From Trichuris trichiura (taxonomy: Eukaryota; Nematoda; Enoplea; Trichinellida; Trichuridae), in NCBI GenBank assembly GCA_037903355.1, contig JBAJFE010000023.1:1674001-1738000 (forward strand): DNA of 64,000 nucleotides, given 5' to 3'. This document shows, in pieces, positions 12,801-23,520 of this stretch. The notes beneath the pieces were generated by a model. The model made no database searches and had not been told where the DNA came from. It saw only the letters and a list, made by a program, of their open reading frames with translations. Every line of letters begins with the position of its first letter. Position 1 is the first letter of the stretch. The position numbers were made by a program, and so were the translations under genes.

Positions 12801-15800
12801 GTTTGGTAAACTGAAACAGTCGACGACGTTTGCGCGCGCCGTCCCGACATTCACCCTTCTGCAAAGCGTTGTCAGAGAAGGCCTTCTCTTCTTCTTGTTT
12901 TCAAAAAAATACTTTCACCGAGTGTGTTGTAGGTGACATTTTAACTTACACGCTTGCGGCAAAGTTTCTTCCAAACGGCCGAGCTCAGACAAAGCGGCAA
13001 AGGTGTACGTCTAACAGGCTGTGTTGTTTGCCCACTTTGTTTTAAACTGCGCACATAAAACTGTCCTAAACGTAACAGCTAATAGCGAAAAGTGGGTATT
13101 CAAAAAACAATATATCCGGTCTGCTTTAATCAATTGGGACATCAACAATTGTTGGCAAGGCGAAATGGCCTTCAAATTTTTGCGCCCTCCAAGCCAACTT
13201 AACGTCCATGCCGTAAAAAGATGAGAAAATATCTTAACGTTTTTTAAACCCTCCAAATGAAAACCTCGTCACATGCGGCGCCGCTCCGCCAACGACCAAC
13301 TGCGCCTAAAGGCAACTTTTTGCTAAGTGGATTCAACTTGAGCTTCCAACCGTTGAACATCGATCTCGTCGTGTGGGGGCAAATCATTGTTTGCAAGTTG
13401 AAATCTGCCTTTGAACTTCACCGTTCCATCAATGTCCACTCGTTTTTAGTCAATTTTCATTTGGGGGCAATCTGCCTAATTATGGGAAAACGTACAACAT
13501 GAGCAACTGCACCCTAAGCCCATTATAAGTCCGCCTTATATGGAGTATATGTCCAATGTGTACCAGCGAATATGCCATATAGGATTTAAAAGTTCAAATG
13601 CCGTTGGCGCAAGGAATGCTCGCAATGATTGCAGGCGCTAATGGCATAGTCAAGAACAGGAAACCCATAGGGCAATTAAGCGCCAACTGTTCGGCATACC
13701 ATTGCAAAATAAAGCTGCGGTTTCAAAGTTTACTTGTCGCTTTCGGAATAAGTACGATGTCGTTTGGTTTTCGTCAGAGCAATTTTATTTTGCCCATGCA
13801 TCACGGCAACGGATTGACATACGATTTCCTATTCATTTTTTGTGGCTGGCAAGCCGCCGCTTGCCTGTACTTGAACGTACTCGCAAAAGGTACACGAAAT
13901 AGGCAAGCAACAAATCCCTAAACGAATCCAGCCTTAGCTGCCCGAACGAACGAGCAAAGTTTGCCTTGGTTAGCCCGACGGAAATTTGTTCAAAAAGTTT
14001 ACTCCAACACGTCAGCAGTTCAATAGGCAAAATTTCCATTTTCTTCAAATCATAATCGTCTCCAACTGGAATACTCTCCTTCTGAGCTCTTTCTAGCTCT
14101 TTTAAGCAGAATTCAAATTAGCTCGTTTTAAAATATGTGTTCTTCGTGAAATCATACGAGAGCTTCGTAATTCTTTTTCCGTTGAATAAGCTTAGAGTCG
14201 TTTCGCAAATAAAACCATAAGCGTATGTTGGCAGCAAAGAACCTTATCGTCTCTGCATTGCAATCTTTACTTAGTGAATGATAAGGCGTGTTCCAATAAT
14301 CTGCATAAGTCTAACGCTCATAATTTATCAACGCCCAAATAGAGCTGAAACGATATCTTTGAAATCGCCATGTACAATTCACTTTCGGCATTTTCCAATC
14401 GCGTTAACCTTTGCGATTTCCATTGATTCTTTTAAACGCAACATTATTCTAACAGGTGAGCATTTTGTCTTCTGTCGGATCAGCTTTCATCTTGCAATCG
14501 GCGCAGGAATTTGTGTAGAAATTTGACGAGCTCGCTGCAACAAGGCGGGAATGTGTTTATCAATGCAGAGAGTAACATAAGATGTTGATTATCCGTTGCA
14601 GAGGTCTCGTGCTTGTTACTCAGAAACTATCGCTGGTCATGAAGAAGGACTGAAGGAGTGTAATCCCGAATAAGTCAGCTGCTCGTCATGGAATGGACAG
14701 AGATGTATACTGCCAAATTTGGGATTTTATATGATAATCTGATGACTTTAATTTCCAAGTTTTTGCTGCAATAAGCATAGAGAGTACTGATGATCTGTCG
14801 ATTATTATCCCATTGTTTCAAATAGCAATATTAGCTTTCTGTTGGCGACTAATTAGCATTTTATTGTATCCACCGTTGGATGCAGCTATTTTGTAAGCAC
14901 CGCTGGGCCGCTGATGTTCCTCTCGAATAGACCATTGGCAGGGATGCAGCTGCTGTTGCTACTTTTACCCGATGGCACTTTCTATTGGCAAATTGGCCGT
15001 AAAACTTGAAACTTTGAACAAATCTGTTGTGCTTTCCAATCCTTAAATTATCCCATTTCGCAATCACTATTGACATAGCAACCAAGCCTGCTGCAAGTAC
15101 AAACGACCTTAAGCGTTGTTCAGCGCGGCTAACATTTCTCTTATTTTTAACTTTTTTGAATTCGCTTGGCCGTTTGGCCTTAGTTTATGTCACCTTACCA
15201 CTTTACAAAGCTTAACAGCGTGGAGAGCAGTAGCTCTCATGTCACTCTCGCGTACATCTCATACGCAATAGCAAAAGGTAAAATAGCATTAAGCCACTGC
15301 TGTAGCTTTGTTATGGCATTCAAAAGGACCTTAACTGGGTGCTGGCTGCAAAAGGATTACGCGGCTTTTAAAAGCAAAGCTTTTGTTTGATTTTTCTGCT
15401 GTCTGTAGTTGTAGCCATTGGCCATATGATCGTATGCAGGTGGCAGCAGTGAAACGGGCGCTTTAGTCGTAAAGTAAAGGCTAACAAAATATGTGGACGT
15501 ACTTCCGCAATATTCCGGCAAATCCTAACGGAATACTTAATATGCCATATTCTGTAGGCTCATAATACTGTTTAAATGCTGCACAAAGCGCATTTAGGCT
15601 CAATATTAGATTGGATAGAGGCTTTACGTGGATATGTGATAACTAGTAATTCTGAGGAACAATTTCGGAAAGGTCATCACCAGCGGAAATAGTTGGCGTT
15701 CGATAAATTCGCTTCGGGATTTATTCAAATTTTTCAAAGCCATAATTCATTCAGTCACCGATGCATGTTTTTTTTAACGCACCACTATTCGTCGTTAAGT

Positions 15801-18800
15801 GGAAGCTTTGAAGTCATTTGCATCGGTCAGACGGAGACTACTCGTAAACGTCACGTTCTCCGAGGCCAACAGTGACGCAATGCGTTTCTTCAGAATTTAT
15901 AAGCCAATTTTAACTTAACAAGCTGAAGCAATGGTGCGACCATTAACAAAGGCGAATTATTACTTCGACGTTTCTACGACCCCGAAATGGCGATTAACGG
16001 TACAACCAGGCGATGTCTAAACGATGTTCATTAGCTATAGCGACATGAGCTCTCTTTTGTTTCAACTCTTTGTTGGTTCATGATGCTTTCTTTCTAATGC
16101 TTTTTTAAAACCGCTGTCCGCGAGGTGATGAATGACATCGTCTTAGAGTTGTTTAGATAAGCTAATTTTTGAATTTACATTTCCACTTGAACGAAGCTGA
16201 AGCAGAGACAGACGATGATAGCTGACAAAAAGGTTTGTCTCTGCTCATTGACAAAACGGACAATTTCGCTTACTTCTTTTACAAAATATACGCAACGTCA
16301 GCATCGTAAATTTTGTTGGCCATTTTTTAACATTGGACGCATCCCGCAAACGCTTTGGACATACTGGTTCTTACAATGAATAAAAGTGCATCTTCTTTTT
16401 TCTCGTTGCACGGAAGTTTTCTGTTTTACGACCTTTTCTTCAAATGCCACTTTATTCTACGGTTCCTAAGAAGTTTAGCGCTATCAGGATGGTATAAACA
16501 AAGTAACGAGTTTGTATCGGAGCAATAAATGCATCCCTAAAGTGCAGCATTGTTTTTGCTCGTCACCTTAGAATCGAAAACAGCTTTAAACAAAAGAATA
16601 TAGCCGCGCAATCTCAGGACTAACGCGTGACCAAAAAAATCAATGATATACTTTTACCGCAATAGGCAGCTACCCAGTAGTTTCTCAGTTTTTTTTATTG
16701 CAAAAAATAATGTTTTGGAAGCCTAGAAATCTGAGCAACTTCTAAAATGGCAAGGCCAAACTACAGCGTGCCAGCCTGCGGGAAACTCGCTAAGCTTCAG
16801 GATTGCAAAAGCGATTCTTTGAAATAGGTATACTGTTTTTTCTTAATGCTAACAGCTGTCTGAGTATCCGCTGCCTCACCTTCCAAGCACTCCTTTGCCC
16901 ATTAGCAACGGTTCAATGCCTTCTGGCGCGTTTTTTTTGATTATCATTAAACTGATAGCCAATTAACGAAGGTCTCATATTAATTAATACAAAGTTAGAG
17001 AATATGAACGCGTAATTTTATGAAATGTACTTTGCTTATCTGTTATACAGTTATTTTTTATACTCAAAGCTTCTAGGCTTCATCCTGCACCATCAGCAGC
17101 GCGAAATAATAACGGCATAGAACTGCCTCCTTTAGGAAACTGCATTTTTAGATGAAGACAGATTATTCTATAGGGAAATAAAAGTATAAAATAATAAAGG
17201 ATAACAGAACGACTTAAGCTAAGGGTCTTTAGTCACCTAACCGCCAAACACTTATAGTTGGCTTTTGTGATGCTCATGTTCCATGATAAGCCAGCGCGCA
17301 GTATCATCAGTCATTAGTCCGCCGTTACGCTGCCTAAATGTAAACCTAGTATTTAAGCTCACGCTAATGCAAAGACAGACACTGCCGACATGTTTTTTTC
17401 TCATTTATCCTATCCTATCTTTAGCTAAGCTTAAGCGGTAATACTAATAAAAAGGTTGCGTATCTTAGGTAAGGATAATAGTCTTTTACGCCTACATAAG
17501 TTTGAGCATCAAAATAAAGCTTCTGTTTTGACTTAGGCTTACTCAATGAAAAAATAAGACTACAGGCAAGAAATCACGCCTGCAATTGCTTTGTGCCTTT
17601 ATCTAATTTTACACCTAAATGTGAAGTTTATTTTTATACCGCGTCATGTCAAAACGATAATTAGCTGAGGGCAGCGCGGTGAGAAGCGCTAACAAGCATT
17701 CGAACATGAGTATCATGAAAGGTCAACGGTAGCGCGGTTAGGAGGGATAACTGAAGACGTTATACTTAAAATGATGCAGTAAGTTAAAATAATTTAAGCA
17801 TCTTCAAAATAGCAATAATACTAAATGAAAAAATTAAAGATATAATGGAATAAGAAAAAATCAAAATAAAGTGCGTTGCAGAAATGAAAATAAGGCAGAA
17901 CAATTGCCTTGACGTAGTGGTTTTTTGTTCTTTTGTTTTTCCGTTGCTTGCTGACAAGCAAAGCAGTTTACAGCCTAGAAAAGCCGCGTTAAGCGAGCAG
18001 TGCATTTTTGGAATTTCTCTTCGTTTCCCGCGAGCAAAAGAGATCTCAGTTTTGGTAAATTCGCTTAAGCAGCATGTGTATTAATTCCGTTAGCGGTAAA
18101 AAATGCTGGGCGAACTGGGCGATTTCTTTTGAGCCTCCTATATTTTTACCTCCAAAAGTACTTTTTTCGGAACAGTTACGCTGATGCTATTAAAAATTTT
18201 GCCAAGCAAACTAGCGTTTGGATTTATTTGCGACAGAAATTCCGTAACCTAAACAGTAGTGAGATACTTACGATGCACTAAAAACGATTTCTAATCTTTA
18301 GCGTTTAATGCATTCCATTTTTTGTACAGTTTGCCGACAGTGTTGCAAAAAAAATTGCATTTTTACTTCACGTTGCTGCCCTTGTGTTGCTTTCAGCGAA
18401 ATAAAAACGCTGCAGAGTTAATAAAAAAGTGTAGTTGGTAGATCTGTTACCTGAACATCTTTATCACTACTGTAGCGTTTTCATTTCGCTAAAGACGAGG
18501 CAAAAGTGGCATCGAAGGTTACGAATAATGTTTTTTTTATGAACAAAAATAATTTTTACTAGTAAAAAACTTAAAAATTTTACTTAACAGAAATGAAAAA
18601 GTGAAGTTGCGCAGCGACTAAAGAAGGGTTATCCCGAATTATCCGCAACGAAAACTTGGTACGGGTTAACGGAAAGCTGCTTGACATCGCAAGCGTACAT
18701 GCCTTGGTGATACGTTTTGCAGTTGTAGGGAAACTTTCGAATTCCAACAGTGATTTGAAGCATTTTTCTTGGCTCACCTTGCTCGTCCATTTTCAACCCG

Positions 18801-19035
18801 CAAAACAGGAAAGCAGCAATTGTTTCAGCTTTTTAAAATTTAATCAACTTTTAATAATCGCGAGTCTAATCAGTATTGATTGTTTAAAAGGATGTGCGCA
18901 AACTGAACTGGAACTATGACGCGTTTTAAACTCGACATGCGGAAACGGCATGTAATTTGCTCTGCAACATCATAAAGTTGCTGACGATGCATACTGTTCG
19001 AATAGACCGTCCCTGTGCCCAATAGGTTTCTAATA
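9856..19035. other. About 9 kb gene-poor region upstream of FoxD
   Basis: No gene, tRNA or transposase was recognised. 9.9-14 kb is less AT-rich and contains many overlapping open frames on both strands (for example 11883-12282, open in several frames), which argues against any single one being coding. From about 14 kb it becomes AT-rich. The position directly 5' of a developmental regulator suggests possible cis-regulatory DNA; that is inference from context only. Confidence 0.4.
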
Positions 19036-19860
19036 ATGATCAGTATGGACATAAAACAACAAAGCAAGGAAAATCACGATAAGAAAAGCAGTGTTACCTC
19101 GCTGACCATAAGCGAACACAGTGTGAAAGGTAAGCAGTTAGCAGAGCTGACAGAACGGTTTTCTGGAATCAGTATAGGAAATGTCCACAGGGTAATGTAT
19201 TGCACATGTAAACAATTCGTAACTTCAGAACAACGGACAACGGAAAAGACAAAAAATAAATGCTCAGGAACTAACACATCGCCGAATAGTCAGGAAATAA
19301 TGCAAGAACTTCTTGTTAATTCAGTGGAGGCGGTAAAAGAAGAATTCAAAAAGCAAGCTGACCACCGAAGAAAAAAGAGCTCACTTTCAAGCAAAGAGCA
19401 CGTCAGATGTACTACGCCAGTTTATCAGATGGAAGTTGAAAAAAATTTGGAGGGAACGGTAAGTAATAGAAGCGCCGCGTCAACAACAGACGAAATAAGG
19501 CAAAATTTGATGGCAAAAACTGAAAGTCAGGTTGCCAAATGCGCCATATTAGGCAATTACTTCGATGACACCGACGTTGATCCTATGCCCGGCTTTGATC
19601 GAACGCTAACACGTAGAGCGTGGGATTCGGTACCCACTTACTGGGCAAATCTTGCTCAGCCAAAACGCACTGAGCAAGTCAAGACAATTGCCCCCGTTGA
19701 AGCCGATGGAAGAAAGCCAAAAAAGTCAAAAGCGCATAAGAAGAAAAGCATTTGGCAAAGCATATCCGATCCATTCAGATTGCTCCGAGCAAGGCTTACT
19801 GGTAACAGAACTTCAAAGGATTCGCCCGCATCTTCCTACAGTGATCAAGATGACCATTGA
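19036..19860 (+). CDS. Unrecognised lysine-rich protein with a PGFxxxLTxxAWD motif
   Basis: Uninterrupted open frame of about 274 residues from the first ATG (19036; a second ATG follows at 19045). A stop lies in frame upstream. The protein is hydrophilic with Lys/Ser-rich segments. The C-terminal third has PGFDRTLTRRAWDSVPTYW followed by a basic stretch with several KK and KKK runs and a Ser/Asp-rich tail. There is no signal peptide, membrane helix or known domain. The PG-aromatic-x3-LT-x2-AWD block recurs in the protein at 22454-23023. A GTAAGT inside the frame near 19460 could be a donor but is not needed. The frame ends 338 bp before the first recognisable haspin-fragment exon and stops independently of it. 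Length and composition make it likely to be coding; function unknown. Confidence 0.6.
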   Translation: MISMDIKQQSKENHDKKSSVTSLTISEHSVKGKQLAELTERFSGISIGNVHRVMYCTCKQFVTSEQRTTEKTKNKCSGTNTSPNSQEIMQELLVNSVEAVKEEFKKQADHRRKKSSLSSKEHVRCTTPVYQMEVEKNLEGTVSNRSAASTTDEIRQNLMAKTESQVAKCAILGNYFDDTDVDPMPGFDRTLTRRAWDSVPTYWANLAQPKRTEQVKTIAPVEADGRKPKKSKAHKKKSIWQSISDPFRLLRARLTGNRTSKDSPASSYSDQDDH

Positions 19861-20198
19861 CGCTTCCAGTTGAAGCGCTTTACATTTCCATATTCATAGA
19901 GACATTTCTATCTTTTGTTAAAGAATAAAATAAATAAAATAGAAAATAAAATAGAGATCAAAGAAAAGAGTTCCAAGAAAAAGACTATGGCTAACAGAGT
20001 GACCGCTCTTGTATGGGTACGTAGCGCGTACTTTTTTCTCTTTTTTCTTTTTATCTACCCTAATACAAGAAACAAGTCCTTACAAAAATGTAAGGCTAAA
20101 CACTGCTGATAAAAGAATTAAGAAAAATGACGGCATCTCTGCTCTCGATAAATGGCACGTTTTGATAAACGTTTCGATAAATGGCACGCTCGATAAAG
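19861..20198 (+). other. AT-rich spacer before the haspin fragment
   Basis: A-rich and T-rich tracts. Two direct copies of CGATAAATGGCACG lie near 20147 and 20176, just before the first haspin exon. No N-lobe kinase exon was found here. Confidence 0.4.
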
Positions 20199-21985
20199 TT
20201 TGAGCACCGAGATTTACATGTTAGCAATATCTTGGTGTGGCGAACAGAAGTCGACTGCCATGGTAGAAAAGCCAGAAAAGTTTTAACGGCAAATATTTTG
20301 CTACTTTAGCTATTCTTTCAGAATATGCGATGGATGGCGATCGGCTAAGAGTTCCTTCGGCAGGACTCCATTGTTGCATGGTCGACTTTACTCTATCTCG
20401 TTTGGAGATAGGTTAGCGTACAACCGTTTACGTAATATTTGTACAACTAGTTTCCTTATGTTTAGAGAGTCTTATTACGCTGTTGGGTTGTAATGTATTT
20501 TGTGCACGATTAGTCTATAGTTTGTTATTCCGTTACAGTGTTATTACGCTGTTCTGTTGTAATGTATTTTGTGCATGAGTAGTCTATAGCTTGCTGTTCG
20601 GTCATAGTGTTATTACATTCTTGTGTTGTAATGTATTTTGTGCATGATTAGTCCATAGTTTGTTATTCGGTCATAGTGTTATTACGCTGTTGTGTTGTAA
20701 TGTATTTTGTGCATAATTAGTCTATGGTTTGTTATTCGGCTATAGTGTTATTACGCTATTGTGTTGTAGTGTATTTTGTGCATGATTAGTGTATAGTTTG
20801 TTATTCGGTCGTAGTGTTATTACGCTGTTGTGTTGTAATGTATTTTGTACATGATTAGTCTATGGTTTGTTATTCGGTTATAGTGTTATTACGTTGCTGT
20901 GTTGTAATGTGTTTTGTGCATGAGTAGTCTATAGTTTGTTGTTCGGCTACAGCGTTATTACGCTGTTGTGTTGTAACACTACAACACAACAATGTAATAA
21001 CACTATGACCGAATAGCAAAGCATACACTAATCATGCACAAAATACGTTACAACACAATAGCGTGATAACACTATAACCGAATAACAAACCATAGAGTAA
21101 ACATGCACAAAATACGTTACAACACAACGGCGTAATAACTATGTAGCCGAACAACAAACTATAGACTACTCATGCACAAAATACATTACAACACAACAAC
21201 GTAATAACACTATGACCGAACAACAAACTATACACTAATCATGCACAAAATACATTACAACACAACAACGTAATAACACTATGACCGAACAACAAACCAT
21301 AGACCAATCATGCACAAAATACATTACAGCGCAACAGCGTAATGACAATATAACCGAATAACAAACCATAGACTAATCATGCACAAAACACATTACAACA
21401 GAAGAACGTAATAACACTATGACCGAACAACAAACTATAGACTACTCATGCACAAAATACATTACAACACAATAGCGTAATAACACTATAACCGAAAAAC
21501 AAACTATAGACTAATCATGCACAAAGAACATTACAACACAAGAACGTAATAACACTGTGACCGAACAACAAACTATAGACTAATTATGCACGAAATACAT
21601 TTCAACAGAAGAACGTAATAACACTATGACCGAATAACAAACTATAGAGACGATCGCGTGATTTATGCGGACCTGTCCTCGCATTCCCATATATTTAGCG
21701 GTAGCGGCGAGATGCACTGTTACGTGGTATCCTCTAATGCGAGATGTCATTGGGTACTTTATTTATTTCCGAAAACGTTCTATTACTCCATGCTGTCTTT
21801 AGAAGTTCTTGGGAGACATTTAACCCAAGAACCAATGTGCTCTGGATGGCCTATCTGGCCGACTTTCTCGCGCAAGGCAAATACAAGAACCGAAAATTGC
21901 CTCGCAAGAAGGGACGCCTGCTTGCCTTTAAGAGACGCACCAAGTTGTGGGGCGCTTGCAAGCAAAGCGCTTTTTTCTTAAATAA
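20199..21985 (+). pseudogene. Haspin-like protein kinase, C-lobe exons only
   Basis: Four exon-like blocks align in order with the C-lobe of haspin (histone H3 Thr3) kinases. Block 1, 20199-20262, encodes FEHRDLHVSNILV with catalytic Asp and Asn (the family reads HRDLHWGN). Block 2, 20322-20411, encodes CMVDFTLSRLE, the haspin DYT-LSRLE segment. Block 3, 21650 to about 21726, encodes DDRVIYADLS and IFSGSGE. Block 4, from 21803 to about 21985, encodes SWETFNPRTNVLWMAYLADFL and a basic tail. Blocks 1-2 and 2-3 join in phase with GT..AG. I could not find a donor that brings block 3 into phase with block 4. No N-lobe (Gly-rich loop, VAIK lysine) was found upstream; the next ORF upstream is an unrelated protein. 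I therefore call it a 5'-truncated, probably dead copy, although distant upstream exons cannot be excluded. The intron between blocks 2 and 3 contains the satellite array at 20470-21648. Confidence 0.7.
20470..21648. repeat. 69-bp satellite array in two opposite orientations (large palindrome)
   Basis: About seven plus-oriented monomers (starts spaced 69 bp apart, for example GTTGTAATG at 20487, 20556 and 20625) run to about 20973. The array then flips, and about nine to ten monomers in reverse-complement orientation follow to about 21648 (CATGCACAAAATA at 21034, 21102, 21171 and 21240). The turning point near 20977 reads TTGTGTTGTA then ACAC then TACAACACAA, a hairpin tip. Monomers differ from each other by a few bases. 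The whole block lies inside an intron of the haspin fragment. Confidence 0.92.
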
Positions 21986-22453
21986 AGTGTATGTATGTAT
22001 ATATGTTGATTTATTTTTTCTGTTTTCTTGCGTCGTCGATTCCCGTTTTTTCATTTTCGTTCATTTTTTTGTATCCGTTTTTGTAAATTTCGCCCCTTGT
22101 TTCTTCCAAGTAATTTGTGACCCTCTTTAATTTTTTTTAAAGACGCTTAAATATGAAAACATCGCATCTTCAATACGACCAGTTATTGAAAAATTGTTAA
22201 TTTCGCCGAGTTCTTTCTACTATTGCGGCGAAAATAAACTATGTCAAACGTCGCTACGACGGGCCAATGTTTTAAACATTTTAACAAACCGCGCGGTGTG
22301 TTTAAAAATTCAAAATTTCCCGTTTAGTTTAAACGGCACATTGCAACTTGCCGGAAGGAAGTTTAAAATATTAACACAAACGTGAGTGGTCACTGGGCAA
22401 CATTATTATAGTTTAACTCGGCGCAGTCGCGTGTAACGTTGGCACCTCACAAC

Positions 22454-23023
22454 ATGATACCTTCCATTCTATCAATAATGCACGAACGGAAACGGCTTGA
22501 AGATGATACCTTTGCTGGACTCGTTTTACTTTGTACTATGGTGGTTTTTGTAATTCGCTGTTGCGCTGAAAAAAGTCAGCAACACAACAACAACGGCAAT
22601 CAACGAAAAAAGCAAGCTGGACCTTTGGAAGAACGAAGCAAACCAAGCTACATCGGCCGAATCGAAGTCATACGCGAAAGTCAACAAACAGCGAATGAAC
22701 AAACGATCAACAAGCAAAGCGTCCAAGTGGAAGCTGCCAAAAACGAACGACCCGACAAGTCAGCGCACGAAACGCAACGCGTCCAACTATTCCCGGCGGA
22801 CGACGAACCCGCGCCAGGTTACAGTTCGTGTCTGACACCGAAAGCGTGGGATTTGCCGATGCCGCCGTCGCCGCAACAAGAAACTGAACGACACGAAAAA
22901 AAGAATCGAAAAACCAAAAAGAATGCGAAACATAAAACTCGCGCAAAGAAAACCAAAAAGGACCGGCACAAAACCGCTCAAGCGTCACCGAAGCATAAAA
23001 AGAAGGAAAGCGAAAAGAAATGA
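22454..23023 (+). CDS. Unrecognised small membrane-anchored, very basic protein
   Basis: Open frame of 189 residues starting at ATG 22454 (the frame extends 15 bases upstream without an ATG). A single hydrophobic segment, GLVLLCTMVVFVIRCC, lies at about residues 22-37. It is followed by a polar region rich in Gln/Asn/Glu, a PGYSSCLTPKAWDLPMP block, and a C-terminal tail of about 45 residues dominated by Lys. The likely topology is a short N-terminus, one anchor and a cytosolic tail, which is inference. The PG-aromatic-x3-LT-x2-AWD block is shared with the protein at 19036-19860. The gene is convergent with ADPGK. No known family. Confidence 0.55.
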   Translation: MIPSILSIMHERKRLEDDTFAGLVLLCTMVVFVIRCCAEKSQQHNNNGNQRKKQAGPLEERSKPSYIGRIEVIRESQQTANEQTINKQSVQVEAAKNERPDKSAHETQRVQLFPADDEPAPGYSSCLTPKAWDLPMPPSPQQETERHEKKNRKTKKNAKHKTRAKKTKKDRHKTAQASPKHKKKESEKK

Positions 23024-23520
23024 GTCGAGAGTGGGAGGATCGCCGGCAGGGGGACCAACAAGCATTTCGGGCTCGCTAATAAAATTTGCATACTCATTTT
23101 TATGCAAATTTTTAATATCGGACAAGATAACTCGCCAGGACGCGCGCGATAGCTAGTAAAATGTACTCGACAGTAAGTCGGCTTCGTAAGATTTTATTTT
23201 TCGCGAGAAAAAGGGAGTGACAATCCTACAATTTACACGTAACGTAGGCAAGCAGTTTACACAATTACGCAGCGTAGGCGTGAATGAAACATCAGCCGCT
23301 ATTGTGTGTAGGTAGGTACAACAAAGACTTTCAATGAACAATGGACATTATTTCTAAGGTTGCTTCCATTTCGGGATTAAATTTTTGTTTAAAAAAAATT
23401 TAAATAATACCAACCGGCTTGGACGAGAGTCACTGGTCCGTGCGGCTGAAAGATGTGACTTTCCGAGAGCGCAACGGAAGGAAAAGTGCAGTGCAGGCAC
23501 CGAACTGCAAAGATGTTGAA

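Noticed and set aside
20470..21648. CRISPR-like regular array
   Set aside because: The whole 69-bp unit repeats with no unique spacers, and the array inverts; it is satellite DNA in a eukaryote.
21658..21981. 107-codon frame through the haspin region read as one ORF
   Set aside because: Only its first part matches haspin. After about 21726 the homologous frame is another one (SWETFNPRTNVLW), so the long ORF is not the protein.
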